Assembly: GCF_002934455.1 (NCBI RefSeq)
Contig: NZ_PTIR01000021.1
Coordinates: forward strand, 62,001-126,000
From: Trinickia symbiotica
GTDB taxonomy: Bacteria; Pseudomonadota; Gammaproteobacteria; Burkholderiales; Burkholderiaceae
Reading direction: 5' to 3'
DNA length: 64,000 bases
Positions 6,961-14,434 of this stretch are shown here, piece by piece; position 1 is the stretch's first letter, and each line of letters begins with the position of its first letter. The notes under the pieces were generated by a model that did no database searches, was not told the DNA's origin, and was given only the letters and a program-made list of their open reading frames with translations. Both the position numbers and the translations under genes were made by a program.

Positions 6961-9900
6961 ATGGACACGCAGGCATCGGCATCGCCGCCGCTCGACGCGC
7001 AATCGCTGGCGCAATTCCTCTCGTCGGTGGAGCCGCTGTCGGTGTTTCCGCCCGATGCGCTCGACGAACTCGCCGCGCATGCCGTGTCGCGCGCCTACGC
7101 GTTCGGCGAAACGATCGCATGCCGAGGCGAGGCGGCCGACGGTCTTTTCATCGTCCGCTCGGGGACGGTGCGGCTTTTCACCGAGGAAAGCGGTAAGGAG
7201 ACGAGTCTCGGCGTGCGCAAGGAGCGCGAAGTGTTCGCCGAAATCGCGATGCTGCGCGAGTATTGGCACGAGGCTTCGGTGCGCGCATCGTCGAAGGTCG
7301 AACTGCTCTTCATCCCACGCACCGCGATCGCACCGATCGTCGCCGCCAACGCGTCCGTGCAGTCGTTCGTCACGAGCTACGTTGCCATCAGCTCGGCGGG
7401 CGGCTTCGTTGCGCGCCTCTTCGATTTGCGCGGCAAGCTGACGCGGGCCGAGCTCGAGGAGTATGTATCTAGTGTGGGCGTCAAGCGCGTCGCGGCAGGC
7501 AAGGACATTCTGGTGCAAGGCTCGCGCGACGACATGCGGCTTTATGTCGTGCGCCAGGGCGAAGTGCGCCTTGCCCACCGCGGGAGCGGCACCGACTACA
7601 CGCTCGCCACGCTCGGCGCGGGCGCGATATTCGGCGAGCGCGCCTGCTTGCTGAGACAGGAGCAGCAGGCCACGGTGACGGCGACGGCCGATACGAGACT
7701 CATCGTCATTCCAGAGAAGACCGTCCACTTCATGCTGGGGCGCAATGCGAAGTTGCGCGAAGTGCTCGAGGAGCGGATCCGCTTTGTCGATCGCGAGCTC
7801 GAGCGGCAAAAGAAGGTTGCCGAGCGGACGAGGCGGGCCGATCGGCTCGACCTCGAATCACGCGACGAGATCGGCGCGAAGCTCGTCAAGCGATTCGCGC
7901 TCGTCGAGCAAGCCGAGGAGATGGATTGCGGGGCCGCCTGTCTCGCGATGATCTGCCGCCATTACGGCATTCCGATGACGCTCGGCAAGCTGCGCGAGCT
8001 CGCCAACGTGACGACGCAGGGCGCGACGCTCGAGAGCCTTGCGCGCACGGCCGAATCGCTTGGCTTGACCGCGCGCGGGATGCAGTGCACCTATGAGGCG
8101 ATGCTCGGGTTCGACCTTCCGTTCATCGTGCATTGGGAAGGCTATCACTACATCGTCGTCTATGGCATGAGCAAGCGCGGGGTGCGCGTGGCGGATCCGG
8201 CGCTCGGGTTCAGAAAGCTCACCGTGGAGGAGTTCGAGCGAGGGTGGAGCGGCACTTGCCTCGTCTTCTCGGCTTCGGAAACGCTCGGCCAGCGCACGAT
8301 CGGCAGCTCGCCGTGGGTGCGTTTCGTCGGTTATCTGGCGCCCTACAAACGCATTCTGGCGCACCTTTTTCTCGCGACGTTCGTCATTCAGATGCTCGGC
8401 ATCGTGCCGCCGCTCATCATCCAGAACATTCTCGACAGCGTCGTCGTTCATCAGAACGTGAGCCTCCTGAACCTGCTCATCGTCGGTCTCGTCATATCGA
8501 ATCTCTTTACGCAGCTCATGACGACGATTCGCGCCTATCTCTCGAACTTCATGGTGCGAAGCCTCGATTTTTCGATGATGTCGCACTTTTTCAGACACAC
8601 GATGTCGCTGCCGCTCGGATTCTTCGCCAAGCGAAAGACGGGAGACGTGTTTGCGCGCTTCCAGGAAAACCAGACGATCCGGGCGTTCTTGACGGAATCG
8701 ACCGTCACGACGGTGTTGAACCTGCTCATGATCGTCATCTACTTCACGGTCATGTTTCTCTACAACGTGAAGCTGACGTTGCTGCTGATCGCCTTCGTGA
8801 TACCGATCATGGGGCTTACCGCGTTCGCGACGCCGAGAACGAAGCGCTTCGCGCGCGAGGTGTTTTCGGCTTCCACGGAAGCGCGGTCGCTGCTGATGGA
8901 GACGTTGAGCGGTGTGGAGACCGTGAAGGGGATGGGAATCGAGCGTCCCGTCAGGCTCAAATGGGAGCGCAAGTACGCCAAAGCGCTCGATGTGCAATAT
9001 CGCGCGCAGGCATTCCATGTACTCATCGCCCTCGGCAGCCAACTGCTCAATGCCGCGACGACGATCGTCATTCTATGGGTCGGTGCGCGGCTCGTGCTCG
9101 CACAGGAGCTCAGCATCGGGCAATTGATCGCGTTCAACGCATTCATGGGGAGCGTGCTCGCGCCGCTGATGGGGCTCGTCGGACTCTGGAGTCTCATGAA
9201 CGATGCGGCTGTCGCGATGGAGCGCCTCGGGGACGTGCTCGACATCGAGCCGGAGCAAAAGCCGGCCGAGCTTGCGACACGCGTCGTCTTGCCCGATCTG
9301 CGCGGCGAGATCAAGCTCGAGGGCGTCTATTTCCGCTACGGCGGCAACGAGACCCCATACGTGCTGGAGAATGTGACGTTCGACGTGAAGCCCGGCGAAA
9401 TGATCGCGATCGTCGGCAGGAGCGGCTCCGGCAAGACGACGCTCGCCAAGCTGCTCGTCGGCTTTTATGCCCCGACGGAGGGCAGGATCGCCGTCGACGG
9501 CTACGACATGAGCGCCGTCGATCAGGGCAGCTACCGCGCGCAGATCGGCTATGTGATGCAGACGAATCTCGTCTTCTCGGGCTCGATCGCCGAGAACATC
9601 GCCTGCGGCGATCCGAGCCCGGATCGTCGCCGCATCGAGGAAGTGGCGAAGATGGCCGATGCCCATGCGTTCATCGCCAAGATGCCTCTTGGCTACGAAC
9701 AGGTCGTCGGCGAGCGCGGCGTCGGACTCTCGGGCGGCCAGATTCAGCGGCTTTGCATTGCGCGCGCGCTCTATCACGATCCGCGTCTCATCGTCTTCGA
9801 CGAGGCGACGTCCTCGCTCGACACGCAGTCGGAGAGCAACATCCTGGCGAACATGCACGAGATTCTCAAAGGACGCACGGCCATCATCATTGCGCACCGG

Positions 9901-10053
9901 TTGAGCACGATCATGCGCGCGGACAAGATACTCGTGCTCTACGACGGCGCCATCGTAGAGGAAGGGTCGCACGATGCGCTGATCGAGCGAAAGGGCATGT
10001 ATTACCAACTGGTTCAGAAGCAGCTGAGCCATGCCGCCGTCGAATCGTCATGA
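6961..10053 (+). CDS. HetC-like peptide exporter: two cNMP-like domains, C39 peptidase, ABC transporter
   Basis: This 1030-residue protein has, in order: cyclic-nucleotide-binding-like domain 1 (about 30-140); domain 2 (about 170-275); C39 peptidase (about 315-440); ABC transmembrane domain (about 455-735); ABC ATPase (about 775-1010). The peptidase triad is complete: Cys323 in DCGAACL with Gln317 as oxyanion residue, His396 in GYHYIV, and Asp412 in VADPA. The ATPase has Walker A at about 819-826 (GRSGSGKT), signature LSGGQ, Walker B LIVFDEATSSLD and the H-loop. Both cNMP-like domains lack the usual Arg of the phosphate-binding cassette (HEASV and QQATV where RxAxV is expected), so nucleotide binding is doubtful. 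It should cleave the 26-residue leaders and export the peptides. Confidence 0.92.
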   Translation: MDTQASASPPLDAQSLAQFLSSVEPLSVFPPDALDELAAHAVSRAYAFGETIACRGEAADGLFIVRSGTVRLFTEESGKETSLGVRKEREVFAEIAMLREYWHEASVRASSKVELLFIPRTAIAPIVAANASVQSFVTSYVAISSAGGFVARLFDLRGKLTRAELEEYVSSVGVKRVAAGKDILVQGSRDDMRLYVVRQGEVRLAHRGSGTDYTLATLGAGAIFGERACLLRQEQQATVTATADTRLIVIPEKTVHFMLGRNAKLREVLEERIRFVDRELERQKKVAERTRRADRLDLESRDEIGAKLVKRFALVEQAEEMDCGAACLAMICRHYGIPMTLGKLRELANVTTQGATLESLARTAESLGLTARGMQCTYEAMLGFDLPFIVHWEGYHYIVVYGMSKRGVRVADPALGFRKLTVEEFERGWSGTCLVFSASETLGQRTIGSSPWVRFVGYLAPYKRILAHLFLATFVIQMLGIVPPLIIQNILDSVVVHQNVSLLNLLIVGLVISNLFTQLMTTIRAYLSNFMVRSLDFSMMSHFFRHTMSLPLGFFAKRKTGDVFARFQENQTIRAFLTESTVTTVLNLLMIVIYFTVMFLYNVKLTLLLIAFVIPIMGLTAFATPRTKRFAREVFSASTEARSLLMETLSGVETVKGMGIERPVRLKWERKYAKALDVQYRAQAFHVLIALGSQLLNAATTIVILWVGARLVLAQELSIGQLIAFNAFMGSVLAPLMGLVGLWSLMNDAAVAMERLGDVLDIEPEQKPAELATRVVLPDLRGEIKLEGVYFRYGGNETPYVLENVTFDVKPGEMIAIVGRSGSGKTTLAKLLVGFYAPTEGRIAVDGYDMSAVDQGSYRAQIGYVMQTNLVFSGSIAENIACGDPSPDRRRIEEVAKMADAHAFIAKMPLGYEQVVGERGVGLSGGQIQRLCIARALYHDPRLIVFDEATSSLDTQSESNILANMHEILKGRTAIIIAHRLSTIMRADKILVLYDGAIVEEGSHDALIERKGMYYQLVQKQLSHAAVESS

Positions 10054-11381
10054 AACTCTTCGATCCGCTCGGTACCGGAAGCTCGACCGTCTCTTACGCG
10101 GGGCTCATCGAGAAGATCGAGATATTGCGCTCGACGCTACGCTGGGCGCCAAAGCTCGAGCGCGCCGACATCGAAAAGCTGCTCGGTCAGGCCAATACGT
10201 TGCGCGACGAAGTGATGCAGCTTTCGCGCAAGGAGCGTTTCGTCGCGGCGGCGGAGGTCGAGCCTCCTATGCCGGCCGACGCGGCCGCGGCGGCTGTTCC
10301 GACGGCGCGTATGCGCAGACAGGCGCTCATCGATCGCAGCTTCGTTTTTGAAGGGACCTTCGGCGACAATCCGAAGCTCCTCGCCGCGCTCGAGATCGCC
10401 GAAAAAGCCGCGCCGACGGATTTGCCCGTGCTGATCGACGGCGAGAGCGGCACCGGCAAGGAACTGATGGCGAAGGTTATCCATGCGAACGGCTCGCGTG
10501 CCGACAAGCCGTTCGTATCGGTCAATTGCGGCGCAATCCCCGAGAACCTGCTCGAGTCTGAGCTGTTCGGCCACAAGCGCGGCGCGTTCACGGGAGCGTC
10601 ATCGGACCGCAAGGGTAAATTCGAAAGCGCGCACCTGGGCACGATCTTTCTCGACGAGATCGGTGAACTGCCGCTCATCGGCCAGGTGAAACTCTTGCGC
10701 GTGCTCGAAGCGCACGAGATCCAGCGCGTGGGCTCCGACGAGCGCATTGCCGTCGATACGCGCATCGTCGCGGCGACGAATCGCAATCTACGACGAATGA
10801 GCGAAGAGGGGCAGTTTCGCGAGGACCTGTTTTACCGGTTGGGCGTCATTCATTTGACGCTTCCGGCCCTGCGCGAGCGCCGCGACGAAATTCCGCTGCT
10901 CTTTTCGTACTTCGGCGACGAGGCGGCCGAGGCGCTCAAGCGCAGGCCGATCAAGATGACACCGAAGCTGCGGGAGTTCCTGCTCAACTACGCTTACCCG
11001 GGGAACATCCGCGAGTTACGCAACCTCATCTATCGGCTGTCATGCCTCGCCGGCGACGTGGCCGACATCGAGCATTTGCCCGAGGACATTCGGCCGCAGC
11101 CGGCAACCGCCGGCCGCTTCGGCGCCGAGCTCGGCAACGGCGTCGACGGTACGGCGGCGATGCCGATTTCGCTGGCCGAGGCGAAGCGCGCGGCGAGCGA
11201 CGAGGCCGAGCGCACGTTCCTCGAGCGGGGGCTGCAGGAGACGGGCGGCACGGTGGCCGAGCTCGCGCGTCGCTGTGAAATGAACCGCTCGCACCTGCAG
11301 ATGCTGCTGAAAAAGCACGGCATTCGCTCGAAGGACTTCCGGCATCGCGATGATGCCGGGCGAGCGAAGGACGGCAAATAG
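10050..11381 (+). CDS. Sigma54-dependent transcriptional activator of the peptide-export island
   Basis: This 443-residue protein starts at ATG 10050, overlapping the exporter stop by ATGA. It has a short N-terminal part (about 95 residues) with no receiver, GAF or PAS domain that I recognise. The central AAA+ domain has Walker A GESGTGKE (131-138), the sigma54-contact loop GAFTGA (178-183), Walker B LDEIGELP and the arginine-finger region (REDLFYRLGV). A C-terminal Fis-type helix-turn-helix (about 390-425, GTVAELARRCEMNRSHLQ) follows. It is the natural regulator of the four sigma54 promoters in the island and should bind the TGTCGG-N7-CCGACA sites. How it is switched is not visible; phosphorylation by the island kinase or contact with the FHA protein is plausible. 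Confidence 0.92.
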   Translation: MKLFDPLGTGSSTVSYAGLIEKIEILRSTLRWAPKLERADIEKLLGQANTLRDEVMQLSRKERFVAAAEVEPPMPADAAAAAVPTARMRRQALIDRSFVFEGTFGDNPKLLAALEIAEKAAPTDLPVLIDGESGTGKELMAKVIHANGSRADKPFVSVNCGAIPENLLESELFGHKRGAFTGASSDRKGKFESAHLGTIFLDEIGELPLIGQVKLLRVLEAHEIQRVGSDERIAVDTRIVAATNRNLRRMSEEGQFREDLFYRLGVIHLTLPALRERRDEIPLLFSYFGDEAAEALKRRPIKMTPKLREFLLNYAYPGNIRELRNLIYRLSCLAGDVADIEHLPEDIRPQPATAGRFGAELGNGVDGTAAMPISLAEAKRAASDEAERTFLERGLQETGGTVAELARRCEMNRSHLQMLLKKHGIRSKDFRHRDDAGRAKDGK

Positions 11382-11423
11382 TCGGGCCCTCCCGCTTGCG
11401 CAGGCAAGCTCGCATGCTCGCGC

Positions 11424-12206
11424 TTATCGCGCAATGGACGGATTGACGAGCGTCTTGTCCGTCGTGACCGGGTCTTCGGCGCGAACGACGATAGCCGAGA
11501 CGTTGTCGCGCGCCCCCGCGCGCAACGCCAACTCGATCAGCGAGTGCGTCGCTTGTTCGCAATCGCCGCACGCAAGCACCTCGGCGATCTCGGCATCGCT
11601 GGCTTCGTTCGTCAACCCGTCGCTGCAGAGCAGAAACAGATCGCCGTCCCGTACGTCGACGACGGTTTCGTCGAGCTCGAGCTCGTCGGCCGCGCCGACC
11701 GCGCGCGTGATCAGGTGCTGAGCCGGATGATGGAGCGCTTCTTCGGCGCTCAGATAGCCCTGGCTCCTCATCTCTTCGACCGCGCTGTGGTCGCGCGTGA
11801 GCTGGGCCAGCCGTGCATCCCGGTAGAGATAGACGCGGCTGTCGCCGGCCCACAACATCGCGCAGCGCCGCCCGCACGCGAGACAGACGGCGACCGTCGT
11901 GCCGATCGTGCGCACATGGCGCGACGCCGCTTCATGGCGAAGCCGGCGGTTTGCCACGTCGAGCGCATCGCGCGCCGCGTCGACATAGTCTTCGAGACTG
12001 TCGGGCGCGGACAGGCTCGCGAGTGTTTCGACGACCATCCGGCTTGCGACATCGCCGGCGGCGTGGCCGCCCATGCCGTCGGCGACGGCCCACAGCCCGC
12101 GCTCAGGCCTGTCGAGACAGGCGTCCTCGTTGATCGCGCGCACGAGTCCGACGTCGGTTCGCGCGGCGGACGTCCAGATGAGTTCGGTTTCCATGGCTCG
12201 TGCCAC
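11424..12206 (-). CDS. PP2C-type Ser/Thr protein phosphatase
   Basis: This protein of about 260 residues carries the full set of PP2C motifs: NEDAC, ADGMGGHAAG, a GTTV strand, WAGDSRVYL, LCSDGLTN and ARDNVSAIVV, including the metal-binding aspartates. The family removes phosphate from Ser/Thr in a Mg/Mn-dependent way. It should oppose the kinase at 14810-16981 and set phosphorylation of FHA ligands. It lies 6 bp after the small peptide gene 12213-12497 and is probably co-transcribed from that gene's sigma54 promoter, which would make phosphatase synthesis follow system activation. GTG 12206 is taken as start; ATG 12194 is an alternative. Confidence 0.9.
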   Translation of the reverse strand: MARAMETELIWTSAARTDVGLVRAINEDACLDRPERGLWAVADGMGGHAAGDVASRMVVETLASLSAPDSLEDYVDAARDALDVANRRLRHEAASRHVRTIGTTVAVCLACGRRCAMLWAGDSRVYLYRDARLAQLTRDHSAVEEMRSQGYLSAEEALHHPAQHLITRAVGAADELELDETVVDVRDGDLFLLCSDGLTNEASDAEIAEVLACGDCEQATHSLIELALRAGARDNVSAIVVRAEDPVTTDKTLVNPSIAR

Positions 12207-12212
12207 GCTCGT

Positions 12213-12497
12213 CTAACCGAGGCCGTTTTTCCCGTTTTGTCCGGCGACGACAGTGAGATTCGAGTTTGCACCCGTATTGTTCACGTTGAGAAGCTGGAAC
12301 TGATTGACGACCTGATCGGCATAGAAGGTGTTGTTCGTCTGATAGAGATTGACGACGGGCCCCACGCTCGGAACGGGTGGCGCGAACGGCTGAATCCACC
12401 CGAATATCCACGGTGCGCCGGCGCCGCGGATGAGCGACATCGATCGACGCGATAGATCGCACGTCAGCGGAAGGTCGGTGATCGTAATCGCGGCCAT
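12213..12497 (-). CDS. Exported small peptide precursor with Gly-Ala leader end
   Basis: This 94-residue precursor starts at ATG 12497 after GAGGAG. Residues 1-26 align without gaps to the other island leaders (I6, D8, L9, L15, M20, I23, G25), but position 26 is Ala, so the cleavage site would be Gly-Ala. The mature part is hydrophobic and Trp/Pro-rich at first (PWIFGWIQPFAPPVP) and then Asn/Gln-rich, including NVNNTGANSN, which recalls the IVNNTGND of paralogues 1 and 4. It has its own sigma54 promoter and is followed closely by the PP2C gene. Function unknown. Confidence 0.75.
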   Translation of the reverse strand: MAAITITDLPLTCDLSRRSMSLIRGAGAPWIFGWIQPFAPPVPSVGPVVNLYQTNNTFYADQVVNQFQLLNVNNTGANSNLTVVAGQNGKNGLG

Positions 12498-12574
12498 GAT
12501 AGGACTCCTCAGTATTCGATCTCGTCGATCGCGATGCATGACCGATCGGCGATCGGCCCAGGCCGCCGTTCCAA

Positions 12575-12590
12575 TGCAAGGGGTATGCCA
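12575..12590 (-). promoter_or_regulatory. Sigma54 promoter of the peptide-PP2C unit
   Basis: Read on the minus strand this is TGGCATACCCCTTGCA, with GG-N10-GC spacing and the favoured TTGCA at -12. It lies about 78 nt before the ATG at 12497. Confidence 0.8.
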
Positions 12591-12733
12591 TCGCCGCTTA
12601 GCGTGCGGTACGCGCCGGGTCGCTGAGGCGCCGCTCTCCAGCGATGCCTTTTCCCGCGGGGCTTCGCGCAGCCTGCGTGTCCCGCGTCTCCATCGGCGCC
12701 CTCCGGCAGACGGCCTGCGCTGATCGCCATAAA

Positions 12734-12752
12734 CGTCGTTGCCTGGCCGACA
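12734..12752. promoter_or_regulatory. Candidate enhancer site (one left-half mismatch)
   Basis: CGTCGT-N7-CCGACA is centred at 12743, 153 bp from the minus-strand sigma54 promoter (12590). That is the same distance as the distal site at both paralogous peptide genes. The right half is perfect. Confidence 0.5.
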
Positions 12753-12764
12753 TTCGAAGCCCGA

Positions 12765-12783
12765 AGTCGGCGAAAAGCCGACA
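12765..12783. promoter_or_regulatory. Candidate enhancer site AGTCGG-N7-CCGACA
   Basis: A near-perfect palindrome is centred at 12774, 31 bp (about three helical turns) from the site at 12743, so the two form a tandem pair. It could serve either divergent promoter. Confidence 0.55.
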
Positions 12784-12857
12784 GTGCGTGTGCGCATCCC
12801 CGTTGGCGTGCGCGTGCGCAAAGTGATGCTTCGAGACCAACAGAACCGCCGCCGATC

Positions 12858-12876
12858 AGTCGGGCGCGCGCCGACA
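12858..12876. promoter_or_regulatory. Candidate enhancer site AGTCGG-N7-CCGACA near the plus promoter
   Basis: A near-perfect palindrome is centred at 12867, 72 bp upstream of the plus-strand sigma54 promoter at 12939. It has the same half-sites and spacing as the site at 300-318. Confidence 0.55.
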
Positions 12877-12938
12877 TTTCGGACTCCATATCAACCTTCG
12901 TTGGTCGCAACGCCTTGCCTGGCGGGGATGTGCGCCAT

Positions 12939-12954
12939 TGGCACAGCCCATGCA
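12939..12954 (+). promoter_or_regulatory. Sigma54 promoter of the 84-residue gene
   Basis: TGGCACAGCCCATGCA has GG and GC separated by 10 bases, about 92 nt before the ATG at 13046. Confidence 0.75.
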
Positions 12955-13045
12955 GAAGGTTTGGCAACGGCAAACCATTTATGAAAGAAGCGGTGTTGCC
13001 GCAGCCCACCCCCTTATGGCAAGACGAGTCGTCGAGGAGTCCGAA

Positions 13046-13300
13046 ATGAATACGCAGCATGCATCGCTTCGCGAGCTCGTCGACAAATGGCTCGCTCCGA
13101 GCCTGGCCTCGCCGGGGCGTGTGACGCATTTCTCCCGCACGCCCGATCGCCTGCACAGGTACGTTCGCATCGAGGCCGCTCATGCCACCGGCACGCTCGC
13201 GATCTTCTTCTTTCGTCATGACGACGGCTCGTGGTGTGTGTTCCCGCCCGCCGTCACACGGCCGGCGATGTCGACGCGGCTCGAACGCCTTGCGGCTTGA
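13046..13300 (+). CDS. Hypothetical 84-residue protein under sigma54 control
   Basis: ATG 13046 follows GAGGAG. The protein has 84 residues and no Gly-Gly leader, signal peptide or membrane helix. It starts with an amphipathic helix (LRELVDKWLAPS), then has a likely beta-sheet core (HFSRTPDRLHRYVRIEA, GTLAIFFFRHDDGSWCVFPP). I do not recognise the family. It is transcribed from the divergent sigma54 promoter, so it belongs to the same regulon as the exported peptides. Its stop lies 4 bp from the convergent peptide gene. Possible roles include a cytoplasmic accessory, precursor chaperone or immunity factor; none is shown by sequence. Confidence 0.65.
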   Translation: MNTQHASLRELVDKWLAPSLASPGRVTHFSRTPDRLHRYVRIEAAHATGTLAIFFFRHDDGSWCVFPPAVTRPAMSTRLERLAA

Positions 13301-13304
13301 TCGG

Positions 13305-13532
13305 TCAGCGCAGCAGTGACGTAGTCGCGGCAAAGAGAAGCGTAGTCCGGACAGCGGACGCCGGCGTCGCAGTCACAGTCGGGCCGTGGCTTTCGAGCCC
13401 GGTCAGCGTTTGCTGCCGCGCCGCCAATCGCGCAGCCTGCCCTCGAATCATCGCGCCGCCCGTGATGGCGGCCATCGCCTGCCGGTCCAGTTCGACGCTT
13501 TCGGGGAGATCGTTGATGACGAGTGTGGCCAT
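13305..13532 (-). CDS. Exported small peptide precursor with Gly-Gly leader (Arg/Ala-rich)
   Basis: This 75-residue precursor starts at ATG 13532 behind GGAG. The 26-residue leader ends AMAAITGG and matches the island consensus (I6, D8, L9, L15, D16, M20, I23, G25, G26). The predicted mature part of 49 residues differs from the others: basic and Ala/Gln-rich first (RGQAARLAARQQ), then Thr/Ala-rich, ending in a hydrophobic stretch with a final Arg. A terminator-like hairpin separates it from the upstream peptide gene. A possible -10 (TATACT, minus strand, 13634-13639) lies about 100 bp before the start without a clear -35. Confidence 0.7.
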   Translation of the reverse strand: MATLVINDLPESVELDRQAMAAITGGAMIRGQAARLAARQQTLTGLESHGPTVTATPASAVRTTLLFAATTSLLR

Positions 13533-13671
13533 GATTGCGCTCCGCACGGGCGAAGGCGCTGACGACCGTTGACGACGAGCGTGTTAAGCGAAGCCCGCGC
13601 GACGCGTTTCGTAGCGCTTCAATACGTCGTCTCAGTATAGGCGGTGCGGCGAGCGAAAACGCAGGGGGCAT

Positions 13672-13718
13672 CGAAAATCGAGTCGGGCAAGCGAGGCCGC
13701 GAAGCCTGACTTGCCCGA
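13672..13718 (-). terminator. Hairpin terminator after peptide gene 13730-13996
   Basis: A perfect 9-bp outer stem (TCGGGCAAG / CTTGCCCGA, 13683-13691 and 13710-13718) with an inner GGC/GCC helix starts 11 bp after the stop. On the minus strand it is followed by a short T-rich tract (GATTTTCG). It probably ends the two-peptide transcript. Confidence 0.6.
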
Positions 13719-13729
13719 TCGCGCGGAGT

Positions 13730-13996
13730 TCAGAGTCCGAACCCGGTGTTCGCGAACTGCGAAGGGCTGACGTCGAGCTTCAGCGGGCCGAAGCCGGCGC
13801 CGATGAAGCCGATGTTGTTGAGCGCGTTGACGACGACGGCCTGGTTCTGATTGATGTGCTGGTCGACGCCGACGGCCACGTTGATGTTGGGGCTCCCCGG
13901 CACGAGCGGCGAGCCGGTGCCGCCGCTTACGCGCGACATGGCCTTGCGGTCGAGCGCGGCGCCGGGCGCCAGCTCATGAATGACGATGGACGACAT
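13730..13996 (-). CDS. Exported small peptide precursor with Gly-Gly leader (Asn/Gly/Val-rich)
   Basis: This 88-residue precursor starts at ATG 13996 after AGGAG. The leader ends AMSRVSGG and aligns without gaps to the other leaders. The mature part (62 residues) starts TGSPLVPGSP, has alternating hydrophobic and Asn/Gln residues (NINVAVGVDQHINQNQ, then VVNALNNIGF), and ends NTGFGL. It lies 85 bp after paralogue 4 on the same strand and is probably co-transcribed with it from the sigma54 promoter at 14435-14450, with the hairpin at 13672-13718 as end. Confidence 0.75.
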   Translation of the reverse strand: MSSIVIHELAPGAALDRKAMSRVSGGTGSPLVPGSPNINVAVGVDQHINQNQAVVVNALNNIGFIGAGFGPLKLDVSPSQFANTGFGL

Positions 13997-14081
13997 GGCA
14001 ATTCTCCTGGGATGGATTTGAACGGATGCGGCCGACGAGACCCGCAGGCAAGAGAGCCTCGGCGGCTGGCGGCAAATGCGC

Positions 14082-14354
14082 TTAGAAATTGATCGTGTTC
14101 TTGGCGGTCTGCGACGGGTTCACCGTCGAGTGGATGCCAGACACGAACGCGGCGTCGTTGCCCGTGTTGTTGACGATGTTGTTCGATTGGCCGATGAGCT
14201 GTTGCGCGCTGAAGTTCGTCGTATCCGAAACGTGCACGGGCGAGTAGTACGGCAGCGGCAGGTAGTAGCCGAGCGTACCGCCGCGCACGGCGGACATGGC
14301 ACGGTCGTCGAGTTCTTTGGCAACACCGAGGTCTTCGATCATGAGCGATTTCAT
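14082..14354 (-). CDS. Exported small peptide precursor with Gly-Gly leader (paralogue 4 of gene 558-827)
   Basis: This 90-residue precursor starts at ATG 14354, with the same AGGAG and upstream sequence as gene 558-827. It differs from that protein by eight substitutions and one inserted Tyr (YYLPLPYYSPV), about 91% identity, with the leader end AMSAVRGG conserved. The two genes lie at opposite ends of the island in inverted orientation, each with its own sigma54 promoter. One copy leads the export operon and the other leads a two-peptide unit. Similar but not identical mature parts would fit a two-component product or simple dosage; this is inference. Confidence 0.8.
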   Translation of the reverse strand: MKSLMIEDLGVAKELDDRAMSAVRGGTLGYYLPLPYYSPVHVSDTTNFSAQQLIGQSNNIVNNTGNDAAFVSGIHSTVNPSQTAKNTINF

Positions 14355-14434
14355 GGCAGTTCTCCTGAAGGCAAGTAAAGATAAGGCTGGGTTGGGAATC
14401 GAGCTGCAATCTGTTGCGGGCTCGCGCCTACTAC

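Larger units (their letters stand above)
12498..13045. other. Divergent sigma54 control region
   Basis: These 548 bases separate the minus-strand peptide-phosphatase unit from the plus-strand gene at 13046. No gene is supported. The region holds one sigma54 promoter pointing each way (12575-12590 minus, 12939-12954 plus) and three TGTCGG-N7-CCGACA-like palindromes between them. It looks like a shared enhancer block. Confidence 0.6.

Noticed and set aside
8133-10049. Plus-strand frame that fuses to the front of the sigma54 activator
   Set aside because: It is an Arg-rich out-of-frame reading of the exporter gene. The ATG at 10050 with an ATGA overlap is the natural start.
13046-13300. Call as bacteriocin immunity protein
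   Set aside because: Location alone suggests it. There is no membrane helix or known immunity family, so the function was left open.
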